A stretch of 64,000 nucleotides of DNA from the NCBI GenBank assembly GCA_963969395.1, contig OZ017798.1:14376173-14440172 (forward strand), written 5' to 3'. The DNA comes from Pseudoscleropodium purum (lineage: Eukaryota > Streptophyta > Bryopsida > Hypnales > Brachytheciaceae). Positions 52,610 through 64,000 of this stretch are shown one piece after another. A model generated the notes under the pieces. The model was not told the DNA's origin, did no database searches, and saw only the letters and a list, made by a program, of their open reading frames with translations. Each line of letters begins with the position of its first letter. Position 1 is the first letter of the stretch. The translations under genes and the position numbers were made by a program.

Positions 52610-55600
52610 CTTCCCTCACACGATTGCTTTAATGAATTAAAGACCCATCTTTCAGAGCAATTGTTTTAGACAAGGTATTCACTAGTCACCGAGTTCATCC
52701 TCTACTTCCTCATTACTACCCTAGTCTTAAAGAAGCCAAAGCCTAAAGAGATGTCCTCCAAAACATTCAGAAGGACCTCATGGCCCTAAAGATCCCTCAT
52801 TCATTGGATACGCTAGCACGGAAGCGCTCAATTCTAGAAGCGGTGGTTGGTGAATTAGATTTAGATATCTCAAAGTTCTATAGCATTCTTGAAACATAGA
52901 AGCAAAATTTGGTGATAGTTGTGTAGTGTCTCCAATCGGTTGCGGAAACTTCTTCATCTCGATACCAAGTTCCAACCCAGAAGAAAAGAGAAAGTGGCAT
53001 CACGGAGGAGGTGAAGGTTCTTGTGGTGCAATGGTGGATGAAAGAAACTCGAGTTAGTCTAGGACGCCATGATGTCAAATGAAAACATTTAGGGCGAAAT
53101 ATCTATGATACGCATGCAGCTCAACTACTACTTAAAAGCCAAGTTCTTCCTTCCCACTTGTACTCTTTGTAGTGAACTATTCTTTGTAGAATGTTGAGTA
53201 CTTGTAGTGTATAATGACTACAATGCATCATACTTGCACAATACTCTGTTTTGTATTCATTGGTGAAATGAACAACTTTGTATGATTTACACAATGCACA
53301 TGCAAGTAACTTAGTTCATCGACATGTAGATAGTGCTTAGTATCAGTGACACTCGTTCTACTTTGCTTCCCACTACTTTGTGACTTTATTTTTTTCCTAG
53401 TCATTGAATTGCTCACTGCTCCTATAACCCCTCATTATCTTGTGTCACATAATTCTAGTCCTTTGAGGATTGAGGCACAATACTATTTAGTTTGCCAACA
53501 TACAATATGAGGCTATTTAGAGCTTTGCATCCAGTCAGTCACTTTGTAATCTCAGTAGAGACCTGCCAAGTATATATCATGTACTAAGGACAACATTGTA
53601 AGTACTTCTCTATGATGCCATGATCCTTCTTCACTAGGGAGGATTACCTTGCATTCCTAGTGCAACCTAGAGTTAGTACTACCTACTTGTTGTGTTGTAT
53701 TACAACAAACATTCTACATACATGTCACATATTAGACAATACTAGATAGTGCTTTGTAAGTATTTTGTGTATATTAACATATTACTTTGCAGTGCATCCT
53801 AATCCTTGTCATGGTCTTCTAGAGGTGAGGATAGTCCTTCTAGCACACAATTGATGAAGTCCAATGCAACTAAATACTACTGAGTGCCTAAAAGTACTAG
53901 GCATTGTATTATTTACCAATGCTAAAGTGCAGGCTTGGCTACTAAGAAGTGCAGGCACAATTTGCGGCTAGTATAGTCAAGTACTTTGTAGTCATGTAAT
54001 CTGTCTCCTAAAGTTCCACATTACTATTCTACTATATTTCAGTGCTACATCCACCCTTGACCTATCCTATTCCAATCTGACAACAATGTCATTGTATATG
54101 GCCATATTATATAAGTACTACTTTTTTCTTTTCCTGTACTATCTATAGGGTATGCATGATACTTGGACTCCTTTCCAATACTTTGAAGAGTACTTCGAAT
54201 CATTGTAGTACTCCTGTAGTCAGTGCTTTGAACAAAAATAGTATTATAATAGCCCTAGTACAACAATACTTTCTTCTTGACTTGTCCTTTGTTCTATTGT
54301 CATTTAATCTTTTTTGACATTTCCTCAACTGATACTTTGTAGATGCAATTTTTCACATGCTTCATTGAAGCTTACCTAGAGTGTTCGATCAAACACTAAG
54401 CCTTCATCAACCTCCGTCCTTTCTTCATTATCAAGTGCAAAGAGAGAAATGTGTGCTGTTGCTATTATCACATTCAAGTCCTATATCTTTTGGAGGTGTT
54501 AAATGCCTTCTATGACCCTTCCAAAGGGGCGCATGTTGTCTTCCTATACAATTGCCAAATGCAATGTATGCGACGTGAACTAGGAGGGAGGCTGCAATGT
54601 TAGTAGCATTCTCTATACTACCGTCATAGTCCTTTGGGAGACTCTTCTTTGTGAAAAGGCTCCAGATGAGGAATTCTATCACCCAAAATGCCTGCTTGGA
54701 GCATGTAGTAGGTGTGGTGCAAAATTCTTTTAGGTTTGTCCTCGAGAGTGGGTGATAGACGCTACTCGAACAATTCAATAGAAGTAGTTTCAATACAAAG
54801 TAGTGGAGATGTTCGTTGATGGGCAACCAAAGAAGCGCATCAATGAGGTTCTGAGAACTGCAACCTTCTCTGAGTTCCTTGATGTGTTCATCTCTATAGT
54901 CCAAGAATTCATCCGACACAATTTCATAGCAAAGTGGCAAATGTAGCAAGCCAAACTCCTCTTAGCATGCTTGCAAATAGGGTCTATCTTGATGCACATT
55001 GATTTTTCCGAAAATTACACCTTTGAAGCTCAAAATGAAATACAGTCTATGTATTACCATTTTGACCAAATTAGTCTTATTGTGTAAGTTACGTACTCAT
55101 TAGATGTTTCCGAGGATGCTGTGGGAGGGGCAGTGCAATTGAAGAGAGAGACGCACTACTACATCTCAGACAACAAAACTCATCATAGTGACTTTGAGCA
55201 ACACTGCCTCTTCCTTCATTGGAGGTGGATGCAATCCAACGGATTCTCTCCATCCATTCACTATGTATTTAGCAATGGTTGTGCTAGACAATTCAAAAGT
55301 GCGAGAGCCATGTATTTTGTTTCCAGGTATTGCTAATCTTGGTACAATTTCAGTCTTATTTGCATAGACCTAGCTATTGTTAGTAACTGTCCTATGCAAT
55401 CTCTTGTGACTCCTACATATACAATGATTTCTATAGCCATTGCCTCATGTCTGAGTTAATTCAACACCATCATCAATAGCAAATCACATGAATCAACGTA
55501 AGGATACTCAATTACTACACGTGAAAAATATGGTTTCAAGTACCTAGCCCTCACCAACAAGTGCAAAATACTCTGGAATTATTATAGAATAGGTCATGGA

Positions 55601-56692
55601 AAAGGTGAATGAAATGGTGCTTGTGCAATCATTAAAAGAGTGCTTTGGAATGAACAATTGTTGAATCCTCACAAACACCTACAAAATATTGAAGACTTCG
55701 TTCATTTCCTTGATGCTACAATGGCCGGACTAGTTCTCATTTGAAATGGTGGGATGAAGTGCTTCCAAACTCACTTTCATGCATATCAATAATCTACAGA
55801 GTACTATATAGGACTCAAAGTACTAAGTACTATTTTGCAGCTTGCACCTACATCTTTGTCTACTTCTGTAGGCTCCTCTTGTACTTTGTTGTGAGTAAAA
55901 ACAAATATAGGTGAAGGACACGCTTGCACACCAAGCACATGAAGTAGTATATTCATTATTGACGGTTGGTTCCATAATGCGTGCAAGTCATATAGGTACT
56001 TCCATTATATATAGCCTGAGGACGTTGACCGAGGAAATTCCCACTCCTATGATAGAATTTTAGGATCTTCGAAATTGCACTCAATTTTTACTCTTGATGT
56101 ACACAATCCAACAAAGTTGTTAATGTAGCACTTATCATGCTTCTACAGTCTCTGTTTGGAGGAAAATTTCAATCAATGCAAGAAAAAGTCTTAAGTGAAA
56201 GCATGGACTATGTATAAAACCCAACTATAGAATGTGTAGTTTGTTGCGGATTACATGGTTCTAGATGATGACTACGGGAGTTGGGAGTATGAGTACGACA
56301 ATGAAAGCATGGCTGACTTAGTGCAAGCAAGGGACAATTTTGCTATCCCTGCCTACGAAGAGAACGAAGAAGGTGTCTCATTTTACATCCTACAATGCTA
56401 GAGGCCAAAGCACATGGTGGAGCACAACTTTGACTGTGCTTGGAGAGGTCACTTCCAAGTGGGAGACAACATCATTTCAGAAACATATTATCAGAAATGG
56501 AGACAACACATTGCTAACAACTACATTTTCTTACGGAATTCAAGAGAAGCATTTGTAGATGTTGACTCTGTGTTGGCTTGCAAATTCCAAATGATTCCTA
56601 GAAACCATTATGTGAAAGGTGGGGATGCTATGTACATGTTGGAGGAGATTGTTGACGTCATCAATACTACCCTTGAAGAAATGGATGCATGA
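52610..56692 (+). pseudogene. Degenerate DFSENY/HGKG transposase-like gene
   Basis: Four coding-like blocks lie in order on one strand. A (about 52,610-53,142) ends with VQWWMKETRVSLGRHDV and a Y-x-x-H-A-A-x-L-L-L-K-S-Q tail. B (54,343-55,335) opens with a loop MQFFTCFIEAYLE, has paired C-x2-C motifs, then DFSENY (55,001-55,018) followed by EIQSMYYH, an ISDNKTHHSDF block and FSNGCARQFKSARAMYF (D/N at 55,274). C (about 55,556-55,735) has HGKGE-stop-NGACAIIKR and EDFVHF. D (about 56,236-56,692) is an acidic C-terminal domain ending at a stop. Gaps look like introns (GT at 53,143, AG before 54,343). About 15 in-frame stops and one frameshift near 54,530 kill it. I recall this motif series from uncharacterised, often repeat-associated animal and plant proteins; an RNase H-like transposase fold is inference. 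Confidence 0.7.
53143..54342 (+). other. Intron-like gap of the pseudogene, AGTACT-rich
   Basis: This 1.2-kb stretch between blocks A and B starts GTTCTTCC and ends ACTTTGTAG. It has no coding character and carries about eight AGTACT hexamers plus many TAGTACT/GTAGTG variants. Confidence 0.5.
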
Positions 56693-59600
56693 ATGAGGGA
56701 AGTGAAAAGCTTCTTTGAAATACTATTTTCTTGTTTATTTTATTTGTGAATATGCAAGCTTGCAAACATTCTTTTCAATGAAATCATTCATAGATTGTGA
56801 GGTCCTTTAGTACAAATTTAAATTGCATTTTTCTATGGATTATGATGAAATTTATGTGATCCCCGAAATATATTCATGCATTCTTTCCTCTAGCAATAGC
56901 GTTGCTTTTGGTGCTCCATATATTCTTCCAGGTTCATGGAAGTTTTCTTCTACACTTACCTTAGCAAGGCAGCCCATCGACATAGCCGCACATGATAGTA
57001 ACATGGAACCAAAAGTACTTGTCTTTGCAGTTTCTCTCCACATGTTGGCATGCAATGACTGTGCTCTCTAGTAAGTGGTATAGATTGTTGTTGTTTCCTC
57101 CTCACTTTAGCAACAACTGTGCTGATAGTGGTGGATTTGTAATTCCACAGGTATGGGAGGTTTTTGATGTGTGTAAAGTGTGAAGGCAATCCATGGATAC
57201 AATTGTCTACAAGAAAGAGATTAACCTTCACCTACTTGTTTGCATGGTTCCTCTCCAAATGCTTGTATGAATGCAGTCCTCTTCATCAAGTGCTACAAAT
57301 TGTTAGGGATGTCATGGACCTAAACATAGTCCTTCAGCATTTGAAAGAGCTGTGCTGGTCTTAGTCATGTTATTTAACTACATAATACTAGGCTAGTTTC
57401 TGAGAAGTACGTCACCAATATTACATGTAATTACCATGTATACAATAGTACTCCAAAAATGAAATACAAATCTCATGAATATGAATTTCAAATTTTTTGG
57501 TCACTACAAAGTTTGTCTGTTTCATATAGAGATGTAAGTTACTCACATAGACAAATGTATTATTTGTACTTTTAGAATTGTCTTCTTCCTATTTTATAGT
57601 ATTTATGTTTCTCTATGCGATACCTTCCACTAGTTTGAAGTACTTAGAACTCCAATCAGTACTATACACTATACCATTATTTACTTTAACTCTTTGTAGT
57701 TGTACTAAGAGTGTGCACAATGCTATCCACAGGAGCTACTATCCACTATAGTTCAGTACTAAGGACTTCTATAAGTACTATGTTTAATACTATTGTAAAC
57801 TAGCATTGCTTATAGTGGTACTATTCGTACGAACAACACTATCCGAAGTAGTCTACAACTCTCCATAGCCATTTAGCTCCATGCACAGTAAGCTCCAGGT
57901 GTGGCCACCAAACATTTACAAGACCTACTTTCAAACACTACATTCTACAAAGGGAACTTCCACAAAGACATGGAAATGGTAGATGCTTGCCGTCTTCATA
58001 GGGAAATTAGTAGTTGTAGTCTCATGTCAACTCCTCCCTTTCTTCCACCTCTAGCACAGTAAAGAAGGCCACCTGCAATAGCATACATGGCTTTACGAGC
58101 AAGGTAAAAAAAGAAGATTTACAACACATAAACAAATTCTTGTCCAAGATTCTATATAAGCATAGTGACTACTTACATAGTACAAAGTGGGAATGTTGTG
58201 CTCAATCGACACTAGAATGTCCATCAAATTTGCGTCACCACATTTGCAAGGGCCATCCACAAGAACAATTTAGCAGTCCTCAACCTTTAGCGGTCTTCAT
58301 GACCCCTACCATTTACAAGCGATGTACTAAAGTACTTAGAACAAGAAGTTGTATCTATAGTTCAGCCATCTAGCAACATTTGTATATGTAGAAGCATCTA
58401 TGGACAACAAGAAGTCATCACCTCGGAACAACTTGGACTACCAATGTGCATCTAAAGCTACAGAATACTGTAGATCTACTTTTTGAGTGAGGATCTCCAC
58501 ATTTGTGACTATTTCACTAGCATATTCAAAGACAAAGCACCCATGATCGAGTCACTCTAAGTTACAAATGCCCTACCCCTTCAACTTGTTCACGTGGAAG
58601 ATCTAGATTGCAAAACAATGAGTGAATGCCAAGCATAAGGAGCCTTTGCTAGCGAAGCCATCATGATGCGCACATTCATTGTCAAGACTTGGACTATCAT
58701 GTTAGAGAATCTACTCATGCTCGCTATGTATGTCACCTACAATACTATAGAGTATGACTAAGTACTTGGAGAAAGTATCACTACTAGTACTACCACTAAG
58801 CTACAACACTACAAAATAAAATTGAATAAACCTCCAATTTCTTGCAGATGCCACCTTGCACCATTCTATTCCTATAAACTAGACCACAAGTATAGAGGTT
58901 GTAGCATTCTTTAATGTACTGTCAATGGGCATGGTTGCTGCACCAGCTTGCAATGGATTTGGGGCAGTCTGTATACCTATCACAACGAACGAGACCGCCA
59001 TTTCTCACAGTCCACTTCTTGTGGAATTGCCATATGACAATGATCTAGTGAGAACCTCAATGGAGGATATGAAATCCTTTAAAGCACTTCAAAGCCTCAT
59101 AAGTACTACCATGCTGAAAAAATGATATGCTTCACATCCATAGGATTGCTCCACTAACATTAACTAACTAGTAAAACTCAAGCAATGAAGTGAAGGTTGG
59201 AAGCTCACTTGCCTAATGAATTGAGGGTGGAGAAGACTATTGTCTACATAGGCTATTCCTCCATTGTCCTCCCATAATGACTAGCCTCTACTAGTGTCAA
59301 AGCACTGTGTTTCAGAATTGCACAACAAAAACACATGAACAAAGTTTGTTGAAGCTCATGCTTCTACACTCACCGATTGATGCAAAATTGAACTGCATAT
59401 ATACGTGTAGGATGTGTCCAAAGGCAAAAAGGAAGAAGCTGCATAAACTCCACCAAATTGAATGGGCACTCGTTCCAAGCCCGATGACAAATCATACAAA
59501 GCCATTGGCTAAGCACGCTATTCAAACCAACATATTATACAACAAAGAGGAGGCGGTCCACAATTGTGTATTACAAAGCAAAAAGTGCATCGATACAATA

Positions 59601-60852
59601 TATAAATGCATGGCCAATGTCTACTATGACAAGAAATAAATACCCCCTACCCATATTCCTTAAATTGCTCCCTTTTTGCTGATGAGATGGAGCCTAAGAC
59701 AGTCAATTGATGTGGGCAATGTGAATAACCAATGTTGCCATTGTTGTGGGCCACCATCTCTCAAAAGGGGGGATGCAGTCCTCCCCTAGAGTGTATGCTC
59801 CAGCCCCAAGCTTCTAGTTTGTAGACACATATCATTGTCATTTTTACCCACCTCTCTATAGTTCTAAGCTCCTGCACCTATGGCTGTTGGAAAACTCAAA
59901 GACATTGACAGTCTTGGACGCAACTACCTACGGCAAATTTCAAACGTAGTCCCAGATTTTGACGTACTTTGACTACCTCTTTTACCTATGAAACATGGGA
60001 CATAGGAAATAGGAACAAAAGAAATGAGATGGACTCCACCACATTTCAATAAGCAAATTGAGTAAAAATATAATCATGAGAAAAGAAGTTGCTACAACGT
60101 TCTAAGTACTCATAGTGAACTTACAAGTACTACAATAATATATACACAACAATACTACATACAGTAATACAATGCTAATAGAACTGATGTATAAATTTCT
60201 AGTTTTTTTAACACTGTAGAACAATCTGAATGTTTATTGTGTAGTACAATTGCAATAGAGTTCAATTCTGTTTTCATATTTATTGATCAAAATTTGGTAA
60301 AAAATCTAAGGGTGAAAAAAGAAGCAAATCTGACAAAGTGCCTTTGACAACCTCTTTTACAGGGCTGGCTAATAGAGGAGCTTCTTTTGAAAGCACACAT
60401 TTGTTCTTCGGTAGTTGTGAGTTCAATAGTATCACTTCTTGGACGTCAACTAAAGAGACTCTTGTAGGACTTGTTTGCAAAGGAACCGTTATCGGAGTGA
60501 AAGTGTTCTGCTTTGAAAATACGCAAGGTATAAGATTGTAATTGAAAATGACTTGGAACTAAAAGATTTGAAAGAAAGTATAGCTCTTTTGATCCAATTT
60601 AGTATTCAAAACATAGATTGTCTTCAACTATAGAACCGATTTGTACTCAGAATCCAAAGCATTTAGTAGTATCCAATGTCAATTAAGCTTAAAAACCTTG
60701 TTGATATCTATTGCTAGCCCAAAGTCTTAAATGCAAACACCTTTAAGTAGTTTTAATAACTACTTGAGTACTTGCAACTGTCCATAGGGTAAGGGCAACT
60801 TGCATCTGCATCACCACCAAACTTTATCGTCTGTTGGTCATCACTCTAGCCT
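56693..60852. other. AGTACT-rich non-coding or decayed DNA
   Basis: No intact gene. Frames at 56,823-57,071, 57,164-57,364, 58,140-58,373, 58,925-59,125 and 59,307-59,639 are short; the one at 58,140 has clustered Cys/His residues (CCAQ...CPSNLRHHICKGH) and the one at 59,307 is Lys-rich with a C-x2-C pair, but neither matches a family I can name. AGTACT hexamers recur throughout (for example 57,638-57,780 and 58,750-58,790), as in the pseudogene introns, so this may be the 3' part of the same mobile unit. Confidence 0.45.
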
Positions 60853-60882
60853 CACTACAAGAAAAAACTAGTGCCGCCCATT
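60853..60882 (+). mobile_element. CACTA-type transposon left terminus
   Basis: CACTACAAGAAAAAACTAG followed by TGCCGCC is a classic plant CACTA terminus with GC-rich subterminal start. No matching TTTCTTGTAGTG end was found to the right within the window, so the element would extend past 64,000 or be truncated. Confidence 0.45.
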
Positions 60883-63800
60883 TGGTGCACATTCAATGGT
60901 CTTGCCGGTCATTAATCCAACCTCACCACCACAATACAGCTAAAAATTAAAAGCACCTAACCACAAATACAAAATAGAATAAAGTCTGCTACGGGGGAAA
61001 GTACCAAGACAAAATCCCAGAAATCCATACTGGATCCTCTTTTCCAAACAACACTTAAGCAAAATTTTGAAAAGAGAAAGGATGCACTAGATGCATCCAC
61101 CTGCAAACCTCACTCAAACTCTTTAACTAAAAAGGCTATAAATCTTCTTTCATTCAAACTTTCATAACTTTCACTAAAATGATCCAAATGTCTTGAAATT
61201 TAAATTTATAACAAGATGTAAAAGATTTCTTTCATGCTTCCAAATTTAAAAATTAGAAGTGAATTCTACAAGTCATAGTGTTCGCTCAAATCTTTGTCCC
61301 TCTTCATTTAAGTGGCAGCAGACCCTCTTTCACTCTCATGCTCACAACTTTTTACTTACAAATCCAATCAAGCAAACTTAGTTTTTTTGAAAGCACAAAA
61401 ACTTGAGGGATCAACTTTCTAAATTTCATTGCAAAATCTCATGTACATCAAAAGTTCTCTCTCCTCGAAGTTCTAGTACTCTCCCCACAAAACTATCTAT
61501 CTCCCACAAGGAAAACTCTGGAATCCTTTTCAACTTCAAGGCCACATCAACCTATGCCTAAGCCACATGAACCTCTTTTCTCTAATTGGCCCTTTTATTT
61601 GACTTTTTTAAAACCCTATCTACCCTTTCATATAAGTCAAAACACTTTTTCAGTTAATGAAAGGGCATTTAAGGTACGGATATTTCTTTAATCTATAAAA
61701 GGGCAATTTGAATTTACTCCTTTAATTTTCAAACACACTAAGCGATTTCTAAAAGTACTTCTATATACAAATCAAAGTCTAATATTGAAGCAAATGTCCA
61801 CAAGAGGTAAAAACCTATAGTTTTAAAAAAAATAATCATTCCATCTGTAAAAATTTGAAGATGCGTCCAATAGTGGTGGCAACATAATTCGCACAATCAG
61901 CTTTAGTTAAGGGGATAACTGGCCCTACTAACCATCATTAATGACTATGACTTCCCTTAGTAGGCCTAACCATGCAGTAATATTGGTCTTCATTTAGTCC
62001 TTCAAAACTTTCTTTGAACGTCACCTTTCGACTATTGGGTTCAATACATCTGATTTGTAACAAAATCATTAGCATCCAAGCATCCCGCTGAAGATTTCCT
62101 TACCATTGCTGCTCTAAATATGATTGTTTGGGCGGTTGAGAAGGACCGACTTCATCTTGTAAACGCTTACAAAATGGTTCAAGAGTTGATGGCAAAAGAG
62201 GTTGATTCGACAATTGAGATAAGAAAAACTCAAATTCGGAATTTAGTTAAGGTTCTTCATCTTGAGACTTAAAAAAAATCGTTCAGTTTGACATTGAAGA
62301 GTCAAACTTTATACTAAAATACAAACTATATAGAATCAAGAAGACTACTTCAAATTGATGAAGCTTTTTTAGGACTCAGTCTTTTTTATTAGCTTTGTCA
62401 ATTACAAATATTGTCTTGAAACTACTCGAAGTGTCATCAAGAAGTTTCTTTATTTCGAATAATAAAATCTTATTATAGTAATAAATTAGTACAAATTTAT
62501 GATATGTACAAATTTACAGCATGACATTATGATGCCCTATAGATCCTCTTCAACACCAACATCATTTGCTTCGGCCTTCTTAACACTACCATCACCTACT
62601 TTAGTCTTCTCATCTTGTACTCTTATAACATACCCCAGTGCATCTATCATAAAAACAATAGAATAACTACTTCAAACATGAAAAAACCAAAAATGTGTAA
62701 AACATCATATCTCATCATTCACCGTAGAGGTAGGTCTTTGGTAATGAAAGTAGACAAAATATGTAAAGTCTAACATAATATACAAACTAGAGAAAAAGGT
62801 CATGTATCGTAAGCAATCCAATGTCAAGGATGTATGCCCTGGGCTTATTGTTGTCTCTATCATTAAAGTCCAATGGTTGTGAATCCAGTTTCTGCAACCC
62901 CAAATCTAAATAGAAAGCACAATTCTTTTCTAGCAAGAAGACTTCCTCTAAATGTCCAATACTTCTTCAAAAAGTTTTGAAGGAGCTTTCTCTTCCTCTA
63001 ATTCTACTACTACAAGAAAAGTCTTTTCATGTCAAATTGCACGTGTTGATGCTAAAAACTGTATTTTCCCCTAACTCCGCTATTATTGCTTCAACATCAA
63101 TCCCTACCACCGACTTTGTAGTTGCCAAAGAAGCAGGAGTAAGTACAATTCCTTTGTCACCATCATCCATGGATTTCGGATCCTCTTCATGGAAATATAA
63201 GGCACTTGTTGATGCCAAGGAAGGGTTCCCTTGGAAGTGGTGCACCCTATGTAGTGACAACATGAGAAAACAAATTAGAAACATTGGCAATCATTCATTG
63301 AGTTCGTTCAAATAGTAACAACTACCAATGTAGTAAAAATTCATGACAACCACAACGCTTACAACCACGGAGAGGACTACATGTATTTATGTTATAAACA
63401 CGAAGACAACCTTCACATACTGTAATACTACTATAGTACGTTAAGGTACTATAAGAATGTTGTACTAGTCCTAGACATAGCAAGTGAAAACCAAAAAATT
63501 TGTGCATCATCTTCTATTCTATCTCTCTACCCTTGAACACAATAAAGCAAAACTAAAGGGGAGTGTAGTGTTTGCATTACAAAGCAATCATGTACCCACA
63601 ACGTCACCCGTTGTATGCTATACCAAAGTAGGACATGAATGGCTTATAGTAGTAACTCCCGTGAGAGCCTTGGGCTCGTCATTTTTTGTTGCATTGTCAC
63701 TAATGAAAGGAAAACCCTAACTTTTCAACTACATAAAGTGCACCACACTACACTGAGCATGAGCACACAAGGATGTCTCTTTAAAACACTATACGACACA

Positions 63801-64000
63801 CCATAGATGATATACATGCCTATAAGCACAAACGAGGTAATCTCCATAAAAAAAACTTCTACACATGTAGCACAACGCTGCAACAGTAGTGTGTTGCTAG
63901 AGGGCAACACTGCTGTGAACTCTTCCATGCGGTTGGGTAGTAGATGAGAGTTGAAAACCACTCCTTCCCCTCCTTCACAGAGGTCCTTCAAGTGCTCTTG
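60883..64000. other. AT-rich DNA, possibly CACTA interior; no gene assigned
   Basis: The longest frame (62,977-63,315, plus, 112 codons) ends with a W-x-C-T-L-C segment and a following H, faintly like a BED-type zinc finger of transposases, but is too short to call. Frames at 63,484-63,720 and 63,725-63,991 (minus) have no recognised content. Another CTACTACAAGAAAAG word lies near 63,006. Confidence 0.4.

Noticed and set aside
1..64000. CRISPR arrays, operons, rRNA or intact tRNA genes
   Set aside because: No regularly spaced direct repeats, polycistronic bacterial-type genes, rRNA signatures or foldable tRNAs were seen; spliced plant genes show this is eukaryotic nuclear DNA.

Overview
The window looks like nuclear DNA of a land plant. 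Four intron-rich protein genes can be reconstructed exon by exon, and each resembles a plant orthologue: a plastid CemA-like envelope protein (DLDG1 type), the translation factor DENR, a DUF962/Mpo1-like ER membrane protein, and TWD40-1, a subunit of the plant-specific TPLATE endocytic complex. The species cannot be named from sequence alone. Intergenic DNA is very AT-rich and full of decayed transposons.

Layout. 1-17.7 kb is gene-free and AT-rich. It holds a diverged LTR-like pair in opposite orientation (0.57-1.16 kb and 8.58-9.06 kb), an isolated CACTA-like terminus (8.14 kb), a nested inverted-repeat element with a tRNA-like SINE head and long hairpins (9.57-10.6 kb), and a very GC-rich MITE-like insert with a 10-bp target duplication (11.25-11.54 kb). 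Smaller direct and inverted repeats follow at 13.3 and 14.9 kb. 17.7-49.7 kb is the gene island: DLDG1-like (-, 8 exons, 480 aa), a TE-containing gap of about 9 kb with a complete non-autonomous CACTA element (26,468-27,959, TSD ATA), DENR (+, 8 exons, 194 aa), the DUF962 gene (-, 4 exons) and TWD40-1 (-, 25 exons, 1607 aa). DENR and the DUF962 gene converge; the DUF962 gene and TWD40-1 are in tandem. From 50.3 kb to the end there is no intact gene. A degenerate multi-exon transposase-like gene lies at 52.6-56.7 kb (D-F-S-E-N-Y ... S-[D]-G-C ... H-G-K-G-E architecture), inside a roughly 9-kb domain strikingly rich in the hexamer AGTACT, and a CACTA-type terminus lies at 60.85 kb.

The four genes are unrelated housekeeping functions (plastid ion homeostasis, translation reinitiation, lipid alpha-oxidation, endocytosis) and do not form a pathway. 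The most interesting observations are the plant relic of the DFSENY/HGKG family, a textbook U12-type AT-AC intron in TWD40-1, and the GC-rich MITE-like insertion in otherwise AT-rich DNA.
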